From Oceanitalea stevensii (GTDB lineage Bacteria > Actinomycetota > Actinomycetes > Actinomycetales > Actinomycetaceae), in NCBI RefSeq assembly GCF_014837105.1, contig NZ_JACSPO010000010.1, positions 41,375-105,374 on the forward strand: DNA of 64,000 nucleotides. Direction: 5' to 3'. Position 1 is the stretch's first letter. Each line of letters begins with the position of its first letter. Made by a program: the position numbers and the translations under genes. This document shows positions 50,590 through 61,480 of the stretch, one piece after another. The notes under the pieces were generated by a model. That model saw nothing but the letters and a program-made list of their open reading frames with translations, did no database searches and was not told the origin of the DNA.

Positions 50590-50928
50590 CTACCCGGCAG
50601 GTGTGATCGCGCGGGCGACGGCGCCCAGCGCGTCGGGAAGCACGCGGTAGTAGGCCCACCGGCCCCGCTGCTCGCGCTCGACCAGCCCGGCGTCGGCCAG
50701 CCTCCTCATGTGGTGGGAGACGGTCGGCTGGCTCAGCCCCACCGGCGCCGTGAGGTCACAGATGCACGCCTCGCCGTCGGGAGCCGCGGCGATGAGGGAG
50801 AGCAGGCGAACCCGCGTGGGGTCGGCGAGCGCCTTGAACACCTCGGCCAGGCTCTGCGCCTCCCGCTCGTCGAGCGCAGCGCTCAGCACCGGGCTGCAGC
50901 AGGCCACGGGCGTCGGCGAAGTCGGCAT
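50590..50928 (-). CDS. arsR: ArsR-family metalloregulator
   Basis: This 112-residue winged-helix repressor releases DNA on binding arsenite. The metal site is suggested by [13 protein letters not shown] at the start of helix alpha-3 (the ELCVCDL motif of classical ArsR), with extra cysteines in the N-terminal ACCSP. The recognition helix is [20 protein letters not shown]. It is divergent from arsM with an 85-nt gap that holds two inverted repeats. ATG at 50928 follows AGGATCG. Confidence 0.9.
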   Translation of the reverse strand: MPTSPTPVACCSPVLSAALDEREAQSLAEVFKALADPTRVRLLSLIAAAPDGEACICDLTAPVGLSQPTVSHHMRRLADAGLVEREQRGRWAYYRVLPDALGAVARAITPAG

Positions 50929-50950
50929 GTGGTCGATCCTCCCACACGTA

Positions 50951-50979
50951 TTGACATCAGTCGATGCGTGCGCCATCGT
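50951..50979 (+). promoter_or_regulatory. arsM promoter overlapping ArsR sites
   Basis: TTGACA (50951-50956), a 17-nt spacer and CATCGT form a candidate promoter. CATCGA-N6-TCGATG lies just after it (beginning near 50985), and a related TTGACATCAGTCGATG spans the -35. Confidence 0.5.
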
Positions 50980-51013
50980 CATCCCATCGAACACCGTCGA
51001 TGGGAGCAGGACC

Positions 51014-51793
51014 ATGGCCGAGAACGAGCTGCGTGAGCAGGTGCGCCGCCGGTACGCCGCGGCCGCCACCCAGGTGCAGACGGGAGCGAGCAACGAGCAG
51101 GTCCTCGACGGGACGACCGACTCCAGCTGCTGCGGCGCCTCGGACACCACCGTGGACGTCACCTTCGGCGCGGGCCTGTACGACGCCCGCGACGCCGTCG
51201 ACCTCCCCGTCGCGGCCGTGGCGGCCAGCCTCGGCTGCGGCAACCCCACCGCCGTCGCCGCCCTCTCCCCCGGCGAGCGCGTCCTCGACCTCGGGTCCGG
51301 CGGCGGCATCGACGTGCTCCTCTCCGCGCGACGCGTCGGCCCCACGGGCTTCGCCTACGGCGTCGACATGACCGAGGAGATGCTCGCGCTCGCCCGCGCG
51401 AACGCCGCTGCGGCGGGCGTGAGCAACGTCGAGTTCCTCCGCGGCACCATCGAGGAGGTGCCGCTCCCGGACGACGCCGTCGACGTCGTCATCTCCAACT
51501 GCGTCATCAACCTCTCCACCGACAAGCCCGCGGTGCTCACGGAGATGTTCCGCGTCCTGTCGCCCGGCGGCCGGGTGGGCGTCTCCGACGTCGTCGCGGA
51601 GGACCACCTCACGCCCGAGGAGCGCGCCGAGCGGGGCTCCCACGCGGGCTGCATCGCCGGTGCGCTGAGCCGCGCCGAGTACCTCGAGGGGATGACGGCG
51701 GCCGGGTTCACCGACGTCGCCGTCGAGTACACCCACGAGGTGGCACCGCAGATGCACGGCGCGATCATCCGCGCGACCAAGCCCCGCGCCTGA
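51014..51793 (+). CDS. arsM: Arsenite S-adenosylmethyltransferase
   Basis: This enzyme methylates trivalent arsenic to less retained or volatile forms. The 259 residues start with a helix, then SSCCGASD and [10 protein letters not shown], the SAM site [20 protein letters not shown] near 94, and ISNCVINLS and [12 protein letters not shown], which supply the cysteines that bind As(III). This is the standard ArsM cysteine set. The ATG at 51014 is preceded by GGGAGCAGG. It is coexpressed with arsC 15 nt downstream. Confidence 0.92.
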   Translation: MAENELREQVRRRYAAAATQVQTGASNEQVLDGTTDSSCCGASDTTVDVTFGAGLYDARDAVDLPVAAVAASLGCGNPTAVAALSPGERVLDLGSGGGIDVLLSARRVGPTGFAYGVDMTEEMLALARANAAAAGVSNVEFLRGTIEEVPLPDDAVDVVISNCVINLSTDKPAVLTEMFRVLSPGGRVGVSDVVAEDHLTPEERAERGSHAGCIAGALSRAEYLEGMTAAGFTDVAVEYTHEVAPQMHGAIIRATKPRA

Positions 51794-51808
51794 ACCCACG
51801 GAGACCCG

Positions 51809-52216
51809 ATGACCTCCCCCACCGTCCTGTTCGTCTGCGTCCACAACGCCGGCCGCTCGCAGATGGCGGCGGGCTACCTCACCGCCCTCGCCGGGGACCG
51901 TGTCACCGTCACCTCCGCCGGCTCGATGCCCGCCGACCGGATCAACCCGGTGGCCGTCGAGGCGATGGCCGAGGAGGGCATCGACATCACCGCGAACCAG
52001 CCCACCCGGCTGAGCGACACCGCCGTCCGCGAGGCCGACGTCGTCATCACCATGGGCTGCGGCGACGCGTGCCCGTACTACCCGGGGAAGCGCTACGAGG
52101 ACTGGGTGCTGGACGACCCCGCAGGCCAGGGCCTCGACGCTGTGCGGCCCATCCGCGACGAGATCCGCGCGCGCGTCGAGGCGCTCGTCGCGGAGCTCGT
52201 CCCGCCCGGCGCCTGA
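51809..52216 (+). CDS. arsC: Arsenate reductase, LMW-phosphatase fold
   Basis: This 135-residue enzyme reduces arsenate to arsenite. The P-loop is VCVHNAGRSQ with the nucleophile near residue 10. The redox cysteines follow in MGCGDACPYYPGKRYEDW, giving the three-cysteine relay of the thioredoxin- or mycothiol-linked class. Working after the arsR/arsM pair, its arsenite product can be methylated directly by ArsM. No arsenite efflux pump is nearby. Confidence 0.92.
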   Translation: MTSPTVLFVCVHNAGRSQMAAGYLTALAGDRVTVTSAGSMPADRINPVAVEAMAEEGIDITANQPTRLSDTAVREADVVITMGCGDACPYYPGKRYEDWVLDDPAGQGLDAVRPIRDEIRARVEALVAELVPPGA

Positions 52217-52220
52217 CCGG

Positions 52221-54047
<1,827 letters not shown>

Positions 54048-54224
54048 ATCCCTCGCTCGTAGGAGGCGCTCTCCTACGAAGGTTGCACATTCCAGTGATC
54101 GGCCCGGGCGCAGTCGTTGTAAGTGAGTGCCGCCCACGTCACTCCGTGCCGACGCCCCGCCTCATCGTGGGGACGACGGCGGGGTCCGTGGTCCGGACCC
54201 GCCACCCGGTCGTCCGAGGGAAAG

Positions 54225-55235
54225 TCAGCGACCGTCCCCGGGCGCGGGCTGCGCGTCGCCGTCGGGCACACACGGGACGTCCCACTCCCGGCCGGCGCTC
54301 AGCGCGAGGTTGTCGCACGTGACCTCCACCCCCGCCAGGCCGCGCGTGTAGAACGCGTAGCCCTCGCCGTCGTGAAGCGCGATGTTCCCGACGAACCGGT
54401 TGTCCTGCCCACCCCTGCGGACGGCGCCGTCGGTGTCGATCTCCTGGGACTCGAAGCCGTGCTCGGGTGAGCGGTAGCCGACGTTGCCCTCGACGACGTA
54501 GCCCTGCCCCTTGACCGTCACCCACGAGTCCGCCTGGTCGGCGTTGCCGCCACCGTCGAAGACGTTGCCGCGGATGACGCCGTCCTTGGTGCCCTCCTTG
54601 ACGTCGACCGCCTCGGCGGTGGTGTCGTAGAAGGTGGTGCCGATGACCTGGTTGCGGTTGGAGTAGTCGACGCCGTTGTCGCGCCAGTTGCTCCTGGCCG
54701 TCCCGATGTAGACGCCCTCTCCGAACATCGCGTTCGTGAGGCCCGTGTCGTGGATGACGCTGTTGCGCACGACGTTGTCCGCGGACCCGCGCAGCAGGTG
54801 GACGGCCTCGTGCCCGATGTGGTGGACGTGGAGGTCGGCGAGGACGGTGTTGTTCACGCCGCTGAGGATGATGCCCTTCTCGCCGTTGGTGACGGTGAAG
54901 CCGACGAGCCGCCAGCTGTCGGCGTCGTCGAGCCGGACGACCCGCCCGTCCTCGAGGGTCCCACCGTCGATGACGGCGTCGCGCGGGCCGCAGAGCCAGA
55001 TCGGGTTCGCCTCCGCCCCGGACCGCTCGATCGTGAGGTTCCCGTCGTAGCGCCCGGGCTCCATGACGACGACGTCGCCCGGCCCGGCCTCGTCGACGGC
55101 GTCCTGGAGCTCGGTCATCGTCGACACCGTGATGGTGGGAGCCGGGCACTCGGCCGCCGTCGTCATCTCATCGGTATCGGGGGCGTAGGCCGCGAGGAGG
55201 AGGGCGGCGATGGCCGCGACGAGTGCCGTGTTCAC
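54225..55235 (-). CDS. Secreted beta-helix protein, short paralogue
   Basis: This 336-residue exported protein is a close copy of the first 340 residues of the downstream gene, for example DVVVMEPGRYDGNLTIERSG and QVIGTTFYDTTAEAVD. It ends with DVPCVPDGDAQPAPGDGR and has neither the Pro-rich linker nor the DWDGD repeats. The GTG at 55235 (MNTALVAAIAALLLAAYAPD) begins a signal peptide. The two genes are in tandem and 177 nt apart, so they are a duplication with loss or gain of the tail. Substrate unknown; a polysaccharide is plausible. Confidence 0.82.
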   Translation of the reverse strand: MNTALVAAIAALLLAAYAPDTDEMTTAAECPAPTITVSTMTELQDAVDEAGPGDVVVMEPGRYDGNLTIERSGAEANPIWLCGPRDAVIDGGTLEDGRVVRLDDADSWRLVGFTVTNGEKGIILSGVNNTVLADLHVHHIGHEAVHLLRGSADNVVRNSVIHDTGLTNAMFGEGVYIGTARSNWRDNGVDYSNRNQVIGTTFYDTTAEAVDVKEGTKDGVIRGNVFDGGGNADQADSWVTVKGQGYVVEGNVGYRSPEHGFESQEIDTDGAVRRGGQDNRFVGNIALHDGEGYAFYTRGLAGVEVTCDNLALSAGREWDVPCVPDGDAQPAPGDGR

Positions 55236-55361
55236 ACCGGATGCCCGCCCCTCACCCGTAGAGTCCGTCGCCTGCCACGGTAGGCGATCGGTGGACCGGA
55301 GTCGCTGCGAGCGCCGGACCGCCGCTGCGCGGGTGCCCGCGACCGCGTCCGGCCCGGGCGG

Positions 55362-56483
55362 CTACGACGCTCCCGGCGTCGAGGTGTCCGACGACGCCGC
55401 TCCCCCGGTCCCGGCGGGTTCGGTCGTCGATGCCGCCAGCTCCGACGCGGACTCCGCCCTCGTCGGGAGCGCGACGTCGTCGCCACGAACCCACTCGCTG
55501 AGTCGCCGCTGCCGGGACTCGGCGAGGCCGACGTCGCCCCACGCCTCGATCTCGGCCTGGACGTCCGCACTCCCGAGCCAGTGGTCCGCCAGCTCGGGGT
55601 CGTCGGGGTCGTGGAGCAGGCGCAGGGTCCACGCAGCAGAGCACTTGACCAGCTCGTGCGGGTCGTCGCGCAGGGCGAGGTAGAGGGTGACGAGCACCCA
55701 TCCCCAGCCTCCGCCCTCGCGCGTCCACCACGAGCGCGGCCTGGACGTGAGGAGGTCGGCCAGGGCGAGCACCAGCACCGCCCCGGTGTTCTCGTCCAGG
55801 TCGGTGGGCCAGCTGCCGTCGAGGGACGGGGGCCAGTCGAAGGCCCCCGCGAAGTCGTCACTGGGGAACTGCGCCGCGTGCAGCATGAGGAGGCGAGCGG
55901 CATACCCGCGCACGGGGTCTGCGAGGTGCGGCGCCGTGAGGCCCTGGTCGATGACCCAGGCCGCCGTGCCGGCGTCGACGTCACCCTGCTCGAGCGCGGG
56001 GCCGAGCATGCGGAGGGCCACCTCCGGCTCACCGAGTCTCACGACCATGGCGAACGCGCCCGCCGCCATGATCCTGTTGTCCGGCCCTGCCTCGAGGATC
56101 TTGATCCCCTGGATCGTCGAGTCCAGTCGCTGCTGTGTCGCGGTGGCCTTCCTCTCGTCGGCCAGCCGCGCGGTCTCCAGCTCGTGGTTGCGTGCTGCGT
56201 CCGCATCGGCCGCTGCCTGGCGCGCCTCGCGGTCACGCTCCAGCTGGCGCGCCTGCTGCTCGGAGCCGGCGGCAAGGAGTGCGCCGATGAGCGTGGCGAC
56301 GGTGGCGATGAGGGACGCGAGAAGGACCCACAGCGCGCCGAGCCGGTCGTCGGTGAGCGTCGGCCCCCACGGCAGGAGGAAGGCGATGCTCAGGACGACG
56401 GCGAGCGCGAGCAGGACAGCCGGGATCGCCGTCAGTCTCCAGAGGAGCCTGAGGGACGGGCCTGTCGCCGTCGGGTCCGACAT
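55362..56483 (-). CDS. Membrane protein with coiled coil and helical-repeat-like domain
   Basis: No family was recognised. The 373-residue protein has two N-terminal helices (about 12-35 and 52-72), then about 55 residues with strong coiled-coil character (QQARQLERDREARQAAADAD), then a helical domain (about 130-325) rich in Leu, Trp and His that looks HEAT-like (CSAAWTLRLLHDPDDPELAD). The last 45 residues are acidic and disordered. The ATG at 56483 is chosen; a GTG nine nt upstream is close to GGAGG. Its role is unknown. Confidence 0.6.
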   Translation of the reverse strand: MSDPTATGPSLRLLWRLTAIPAVLLALAVVLSIAFLLPWGPTLTDDRLGALWVLLASLIATVATLIGALLAAGSEQQARQLERDREARQAAADADAARNHELETARLADERKATATQQRLDSTIQGIKILEAGPDNRIMAAGAFAMVVRLGEPEVALRMLGPALEQGDVDAGTAAWVIDQGLTAPHLADPVRGYAARLLMLHAAQFPSDDFAGAFDWPPSLDGSWPTDLDENTGAVLVLALADLLTSRPRSWWTREGGGWGWVLVTLYLALRDDPHELVKCSAAWTLRLLHDPDDPELADHWLGSADVQAEIEAWGDVGLAESRQRRLSEWVRGDDVALPTRAESASELAASTTEPAGTGGAASSDTSTPGAS

Positions 56484-56570
56484 GGCGATCACGGTCCTCC
56501 CCCGGCCGCCGTCGCACAAGGGCCTGCCGCCGGATCACCGGCCACGGTGCCCGGGAACGAGGCGGCTGCC

Positions 56571-57212
56571 TCAGGGCTCGACGACGACCTCCCGCCCGTC
56601 CTCGACGGCGTACGTCGCCGACGCGAAGGCGGTGGGTCGCAGGACGCGGTAGACCGCCCCGCCGTCGAGCACCTCGGTGTCGACGACCTCGAAGCCGCTC
56701 GGGGCCGCGCCGTCGTGGAAGAGCCGCTTGCCCTTCCCGACGACGACGGGGAACTCGATCACGCGGTACTCGTCGACCAGGCCCTCGTTGTGGAGCGTCT
56801 GGATGAGCTGCCACGAGCCGTGGACCTGCAGCTCCTCCCCCGGACGCTCCTTGAGGGCGCGGACCGAGGCGGCGACGTCGTCGGCGATGATGCTCGCCGT
56901 GTTGTCCCACACGGGCGTGGTGAGCGTCGTGGAGACGACGTGCTTGGGGCAGCCGTTGAGCTTGGCGGCGACGGGGTCCGCGGGGTCGGTGACCTGCGGC
57001 CAGAACCCGGCCATGATCTCGTAGGTGACGCGGCCGAAGAGGAGCTCGCTGGTCTGTTGGAACCAGCCGTCGACGACGGCGCCGAAGCCCTCGCCGGCCA
57101 CGGGGACCATCCAGCCGCCGCGGTCGAAGCCGCCGCTGGTGTCCTCCTCGGGGCCGCCGGGGCCCTGCATGATGCCGTCGAGGGAGACGAAGGTGTTGAC
57201 GGTGAGCCTCAT
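56571..57212 (-). CDS. RibD_C/dihydrofolate reductase-like protein
   Basis: This 213-residue protein is a stand-alone RibD_C-type reductase. It opens VNTFVSLDGIMQGPGGPEED, has LLFGRVTYEIMAGFWPQVTD near 55, and LIQTLHNEGLVDEYRVIEFP near 133. It has an extra C-terminal strand pair (VVDTEVLDGGAVYRVLRP) compared with the 205-residue copy at 26854. Function unknown; reductive chemistry with NADPH is expected. AAGGACC precedes the ATG. It is convergent with nothing and lies 63 nt downstream of a DUF6069-like gene on the same strand. Confidence 0.85.
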   Translation of the reverse strand: MRLTVNTFVSLDGIMQGPGGPEEDTSGGFDRGGWMVPVAGEGFGAVVDGWFQQTSELLFGRVTYEIMAGFWPQVTDPADPVAAKLNGCPKHVVSTTLTTPVWDNTASIIADDVAASVRALKERPGEELQVHGSWQLIQTLHNEGLVDEYRVIEFPVVVGKGKRLFHDGAAPSGFEVVDTEVLDGGAVYRVLRPTAFASATYAVEDGREVVVEP

Positions 57213-57275
57213 GCCTGGGGTCCTTCCGGGTGCGGGTGTGCTGTCCCAGGTGTGGACCCCAGCCACGCGGCTAAC

Positions 57276-57725
57276 TCATCGGGCGGCCTGCGGGTGAAGG
57301 GCGGCGGACCGCTCGCTCGAGGGCACGCTGCGGGCGGTGCGGCCCATGGAGGCGATGATCACCGCCCCGACGGCGACGTGCATCGCCACCAGGACGGCCC
57401 CGGCGGCCACCGTGGTCGCCTGGAGCATCGGCGGGACGAGCGAGGCAACGAGCACGGAGAGGGCGACCCTCGTCCACACCGTGCGCGCCCGGGCACCGGC
57501 CCGCTCGAGCAGGGCCAGCAGGCCCCAGCCCGCGAGGGCGGCGACGACTCCGGCGAAGGCGACCGCCGGTGCACCTATGACCATCTCCCCCTCCCCGGCG
57601 CGGGCGGTCACCTCGACGCCGAGGACGGGGACGGCGACGGTCCAGACGGCCAGCCCGGCCGCGGCGGCGCCGACGACGGTCGCTCCGCGCCGTGCCCGTG
57701 CCTGCGTGGGTGATGACGAGCTCAT
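57276..57725 (-). CDS. DUF6069-like membrane protein
   Basis: This 149-residue membrane protein has four helices (GATVVGAAAAGLAVWTVAVP, AVAFAGVVAALAGWGLLALL, ALSVLVASLVPPMLQATTVA, GAVLVAMHVAVGAVIIASMG). The WGLLALLER and TVWTRVALSVL motifs fit the actinobacterial DUF6069 family of unknown function. A His in the fourth helix is conserved. It is divergent from the histidine kinase gene, and shares a 146-nt gap with it. Confidence 0.75.
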   Translation of the reverse strand: MSSSSPTQARARRGATVVGAAAAGLAVWTVAVPVLGVEVTARAGEGEMVIGAPAVAFAGVVAALAGWGLLALLERAGARARTVWTRVALSVLVASLVPPMLQATTVAAGAVLVAMHVAVGAVIIASMGRTARSVPSSERSAALHPQAAR

Positions 57726-57871
57726 GGTTCCTCCTCGGTTCGGGTACCCCCACGCTTCCGCCGCCGCGCGCCGCGGTCATCGGCCGCCCGGCCACGGCCG
57801 GTGGCCACTCGGACCTGTCCGGTCGACCTTCGGCGGTTCCGCGGTGCCGGAGGGCTCCGTACGCTCGGTGG

Positions 57872-59029
57872 ATGGCGGCCGACCCGTGCACCGTGCCCCC
57901 GCGGGGGTGGCGTCCGTCCGGGCGGACGGTCGGCGTCGCCACCGCGGCGATGGGCCTGCTGAGCGCGTGGACGCTGGTCGGCGAGCGCAGCTCCCCGGGC
58001 AGCCCGGCGGCCCCGCTCGTCCTCGACGTCACGGTCGGCCTGGTTGCGGTGGCGCTCGTCCCCGTCCTGTTCCGGCGCCCCGTGCCCGCCGCCGTCGCGC
58101 TCGCCGTGCTGGCGGCGCTCGCCCCGACGGCCACGCCGCCGTCGACGGCCGCCACCTACGTCGTCGGCCGCTACCGACGGCTCACCACCGGCGCCGTCGT
58201 CGCCGTCGCCGGGGTCGCGGGGCACGCGGTGAGCGGGCTGTGGCGGCCGGTGCACGGGCTGGCGTTCGGGTGGTGGCTGGTGCTCGTGGTCGCGACCCAC
58301 GCCGCGCTGCTCGCTGCGGGAGCCCTGGCACAGGCCCGCAGCGCGCTGCTCGCCGGGCTCACCGAGCGGGCCAGGAGTGCGGAGGCGGACCGCGACCGCC
58401 TCGTCGCCGAGGCGGTCGCCGCGGAGCGGACCCGGATCGCGCGAGAGATGCACGACGTCCTCGCGCACCGGCTCTCCCTCCTCGCCACCTACGCCGGCGC
58501 GCTGGAGTACCGGCCGGACTCCTCGCCGGAGCGGCTGGCCCAGGCCGCGGGGGTGGTGCGGGCCGGCGTCCACCAGGCGCTGGAGGAGGTGCGCGACGTC
58601 GTCGGCGTCCTGCGGGACGACCCCACCGTGGACGGGGTGCCGCCGCCGTCCCCCGACCTCGACCGGCTGGACGCCCTGGTCCGCGAGGCGCGGGCGGCCG
58701 GCGGCGAGGTCGACGTCGTCGTCGCGCTCGACGGCGTCCCACCCGGGATGGCCGGACGGACGGTCTACCGCCTCGTGCAGGAGGGGCTGACCAACGCCCG
58801 CAAGCACGCCCCGGCCGAGCCCGTCCGGGTACGGGTGACCGGCGGCCCGGGCGCCGGCGTCGATGTCACCGTGACGAACCCGCTGCGGCCGGGGCGGGCC
58901 GACATCCCCGGGTCCGGCACCGGGCTGATCGGGCTCACCGAACGGGTACGGATCGTCGGCGGCAGGCTCGAGCACGGCCCCGACGGCGGGGAGTTCCGCC
59001 TGTCCGCGTGGCTACCATGGCCGCCGTGA
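57872..59029 (+). CDS. Two-component sensor histidine kinase (HisKA_3 type)
   Basis: This 385-residue membrane sensor has about five short helices in residues 15-150, then the dimerisation helix with the phospho-His in RIAREMHDVLAHRLSLL near 193. An HATPase segment follows (TVYRLVQEGLTNARKHAP with the N-box Asn, then GTGLIGLTERVRIVGG). It signals to the response regulator encoded just after it. The stimulus is unknown; the membrane-embedded sensor without a periplasmic domain suits detection of membrane stress. The start ATG is a choice without a strong ribosome site. Confidence 0.9.
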   Translation: MAADPCTVPPRGWRPSGRTVGVATAAMGLLSAWTLVGERSSPGSPAAPLVLDVTVGLVAVALVPVLFRRPVPAAVALAVLAALAPTATPPSTAATYVVGRYRRLTTGAVVAVAGVAGHAVSGLWRPVHGLAFGWWLVLVVATHAALLAAGALAQARSALLAGLTERARSAEADRDRLVAEAVAAERTRIAREMHDVLAHRLSLLATYAGALEYRPDSSPERLAQAAGVVRAGVHQALEEVRDVVGVLRDDPTVDGVPPPSPDLDRLDALVREARAAGGEVDVVVALDGVPPGMAGRTVYRLVQEGLTNARKHAPAEPVRVRVTGGPGAGVDVTVTNPLRPGRADIPGSGTGLIGLTERVRIVGGRLEHGPDGGEFRLSAWLPWPP

Positions 59030-59673
59030 CGGTCCGGGTCCTCGTCGTCGACGACGACGCGCTCGTGCGCGCCGCGCTCGTCATGATGCTCGACGGCGCG
59101 CAGGGCATCGCCGTCGTTGCCGAGGCCGCCGACGGCGCGGAGGTGCCGGCGGCACTGGACCTCCACCCGGTCGACGTCGTCCTCATGGACCTGCGCATGC
59201 CGCGGGTCGACGGCGTCACGGCCACCGCCCGGCTGCGCGCCCGCTCCGGCGCGCCCGCGGTGCTCGTCCTCACGACCTTCGACACCGACGAGGAGATCCT
59301 CGGGGCGCTGCGCGCCGGTGCCTCGGGCTACCTGCTCAAGGACACGCCGCCGCCGCGCATCGCCGAGGCGGTGCGCCGGGCGGCGGCCGGGGAGGCGACG
59401 CTGTCCTCGGCCGTCACCCGGCGGCTGGTCGAGCAGGCCGTGGACCACGCCGACGTGGCCGACGACGCCCGCGCCCGGCTGGCCGCGCTGACCCACCGGG
59501 AACGCGAGGTCGTCGCCGCCGTCGGGCGGGGACTGACCAACGCGGAGATCGCCGCGGAGCTCCACGTCTCCGTCGCCACCGTCAAGGCGCAGGTCTCCCA
59601 CGTCCTCGCCGCGCTCGACGTCGGGAACCGCACCCAGGTCGCGCTCCTCGCCCACGACGCGGGGCTGGTGTAG
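59017..59673 (+). CDS. LuxR/NarL-family response regulator
   Basis: This 218-residue regulator has a receiver domain (VRVLVVDDDALVRAAL; phosphoacceptor Asp in VVLMDLRMP; the conserved Thr and Lys in VLTTFD and YLLKDT) and a C-terminal GerE helix-turn-helix (LTHREREVVAAVGRGLTNAE, then SVATVKAQVSHVLAALDV). It overlaps the kinase gene. The ATG at 59017 lies 13 nt inside it; a GTG at 59026 overlapping the stop is an alternative. Targets may include the divergent DUF6069-like gene. Confidence 0.93.
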   Translation: MAAVTVRVLVVDDDALVRAALVMMLDGAQGIAVVAEAADGAEVPAALDLHPVDVVLMDLRMPRVDGVTATARLRARSGAPAVLVLTTFDTDEEILGALRAGASGYLLKDTPPPRIAEAVRRAAAGEATLSSAVTRRLVEQAVDHADVADDARARLAALTHREREVVAAVGRGLTNAEIAAELHVSVATVKAQVSHVLAALDVGNRTQVALLAHDAGLV

Positions 59674-59787
59674 CCGCGGGGCGGAGGTGTGTCCGACCTC
59701 GCACGGCCGGGGACCTTCGACCCCTCATCCAGGCCCCGGGCGCCCGTATATATGAGGTGACACCCTCACTCCCCGGGAGCCTCCACC

Positions 59788-60336
59788 GTGACCGCAGCAC
59801 CCGTCCTCCACGAGCCCCGGCTCGCATCCCACGAGCACGCCGAGCAACTCCTCTCGGCCCTGTACCGCGACGACGTCGCCCGGCACCTGCTCGGCGAGCA
59901 GCCCGCCCCCACGCCGCGCCAGGTCGCGAGCACGCTTCGTGCGCTCGCCGACTTCCCGCTGTGCCTCCGCATCCTCCCGCAGAGCGCCCGCAGGCAGCGC
60001 AGCGGCGACCCGGTCAGCGGGCTCGCGTCCTACCTGGAGGGCTTCGCCGACCACCTCGCCCACCACGAGCTGCGCACGCCCTACGACCCCCGCTACTGGA
60101 TCCTCGGTGAGCCGGTCACCGTCCGGCTGCTGCGGCTCGTGTCGACCGGCGTCTCCCTCGACGGCGACCGTCCCACCCCGCAGCAGAGCGCCGCGACGCT
60201 CCTCGCGCTGGCCGACACGCAGGCCAGGGAGCTGCCGCGCCGGATGGTGGAGGTCGCCGGCGACGGTGACCTGCCGTGGAACGGGGCGACCGGCATCGGG
60301 CAGTACTTCCGGGAGCTCGCCGACCTCGTCTCCTGA
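59788..60336 (+). CDS. Hypothetical protein (internally repeated)
   Basis: No family was recognised. The 182-residue soluble protein is helical. Its two halves are alike in pattern: PTPRQVASTLRALADFPLCL and PTPQQSAATLLALADTQARE, each followed by SGLASYLEGFADHLA and TGIGQYFRELADLVS. It is therefore a tandem duplication of a roughly 85-residue module. The GTG start lies 33 nt after an AT-rich TATATATGA, a possible -10. It is convergent with the SDR gene. Confidence 0.6.
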   Translation: MTAAPVLHEPRLASHEHAEQLLSALYRDDVARHLLGEQPAPTPRQVASTLRALADFPLCLRILPQSARRQRSGDPVSGLASYLEGFADHLAHHELRTPYDPRYWILGEPVTVRLLRLVSTGVSLDGDRPTPQQSAATLLALADTQARELPRRMVEVAGDGDLPWNGATGIGQYFRELADLVS

Positions 60337-60404
60337 GGTCGCGGGCGGGTTCCCGGCGACGACGACGACGGCGCGTGCGGCCCGCCGTCGTCGACGCCGC
60401 GATC

Positions 60405-61184
60405 TCAGCGGGTGGGGGAACCGCCGTCGACGGGGATGGTGTGCCCGTGGATGAAGGACGCGTCGTCGCTCGCGAGGAAGCACACGGCGCGCGCGATCTC
60501 GATGACCTCGCCGTAGCGGCCGGCGGGGGCCTGCATGGTGAGGTCGTAGAACGGGAAGTCCGGGGTGATCTCGGCGCCCTCGAAGGCGGCGGTCTTGATG
60601 ACGCCCGGGCCGATCCCGACGGCGCGGATCCCCTGGTGGCCGTAGTCGTAGGAGATCTGCTTGGTGAGGCCGATGACGCCGTGCTTGGCGGTCGTGTACT
60701 CGGCCCCGACCTCGCTGGCCACGAGGCCGGACGCGGAGGAGACGTTGATGACGACGCCCTCACCGCGCTCGAGCATGGACGGCAGGACCGCCTTGGTCAC
60801 GAGGAAGACGCCCTTGAGGTCGACGTCCATCACCGTCTCCCACTGGCTGGTCTCGATCTCCAGCAGCGGCACGTAGGCGCCGAAGACGCCGGCGTTGTTG
60901 ACGAGCACGTCGATGCGTCCGAAGTGGGCGAGCGCGGCGTCGACCATCTCCTTGACGGAGGCCTCGTTCACGACGTCGACGGGCAGGGCGAGCGCCTCGC
61001 CCCCCTCGGCCCGCACCTCCTCGGCCGTGGCCTCGGCGCGGTCCTGGGTGAGGTCGGCGACGACGATCTTCGCGCCCTCCTTCGCCAGCTCCACGCACAT
61101 CGCCTGGCCGAGGCTCGAGCCGGCCTGCTCACGGCCGTGACCGCCACCGGTCACGAGAACAACCTTGTCGCGCAGTCCGCGCAT
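60405..61184 (-). CDS. SDR-family oxidoreductase with altered cofactor loop
   Basis: This 259-residue short-chain dehydrogenase has VLVNNAGVFG near 88, the catalytic Ser in INVSSASGLV and YTTAK near 163. The nucleotide loop is odd: VTGGGHGREQAGSSLGQAM inserts about six residues relative to the usual TGxxxGxG, then resumes with GAKIVVADL, whose Asp favours NAD. It ends GHTIPVDGGSPTR. Substrate unknown. TAGGAGCT precedes the ATG. A perfect palindrome lies 175 nt upstream. Confidence 0.87.
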   Translation of the reverse strand: MRGLRDKVVLVTGGGHGREQAGSSLGQAMCVELAKEGAKIVVADLTQDRAEATAEEVRAEGGEALALPVDVVNEASVKEMVDAALAHFGRIDVLVNNAGVFGAYVPLLEIETSQWETVMDVDLKGVFLVTKAVLPSMLERGEGVVINVSSASGLVASEVGAEYTTAKHGVIGLTKQISYDYGHQGIRAVGIGPGVIKTAAFEGAEITPDFPFYDLTMQAPAGRYGEVIEIARAVCFLASDDASFIHGHTIPVDGGSPTR

Positions 61185-61358
61185 GTTTCAGCTCCTAGGA
61201 GTTTGGGTGAAGGGGTGTGCCCGGGCGGCTGTGGAGGTCGACCGGGCCACTTCGACGTTACGTCCGGTTCGCCGGGACGGCACGAGGGGACGTCGTCGTC
61301 GCCTGTGACGCTGATCTGCGCACAAGTCCGCGACACGCCCCGCGACACGCCGCTGCCG

Positions 61359-61374
61359 CAAGGTTGTAACCTTG
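61359..61374. promoter_or_regulatory. Palindromic operator candidate CAAGGTTGTAACCTTG
   Basis: Perfect 7-2-7 inverted repeat, AT-rich for this genome, upstream of the SDR gene. It resembles sites of TetR- or MerR-type regulators, none of which is adjacent. Confidence 0.5.
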
Positions 61375-61480
61375 ACCGTCCCGACTTCAGCGCGGATCGG
61401 AGACGCCACAACCGTCCGAACCGGGCGGCGAGGTCAGGTGGCGCCAGCCGGCCGCCGTCGTCGTCTACCCGACGAGGACG

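Noticed and set aside
55581..57713. 710-codon open frame on the plus strand
   Set aside because: It spans the antisense of three minus-strand genes and has no domain likeness.
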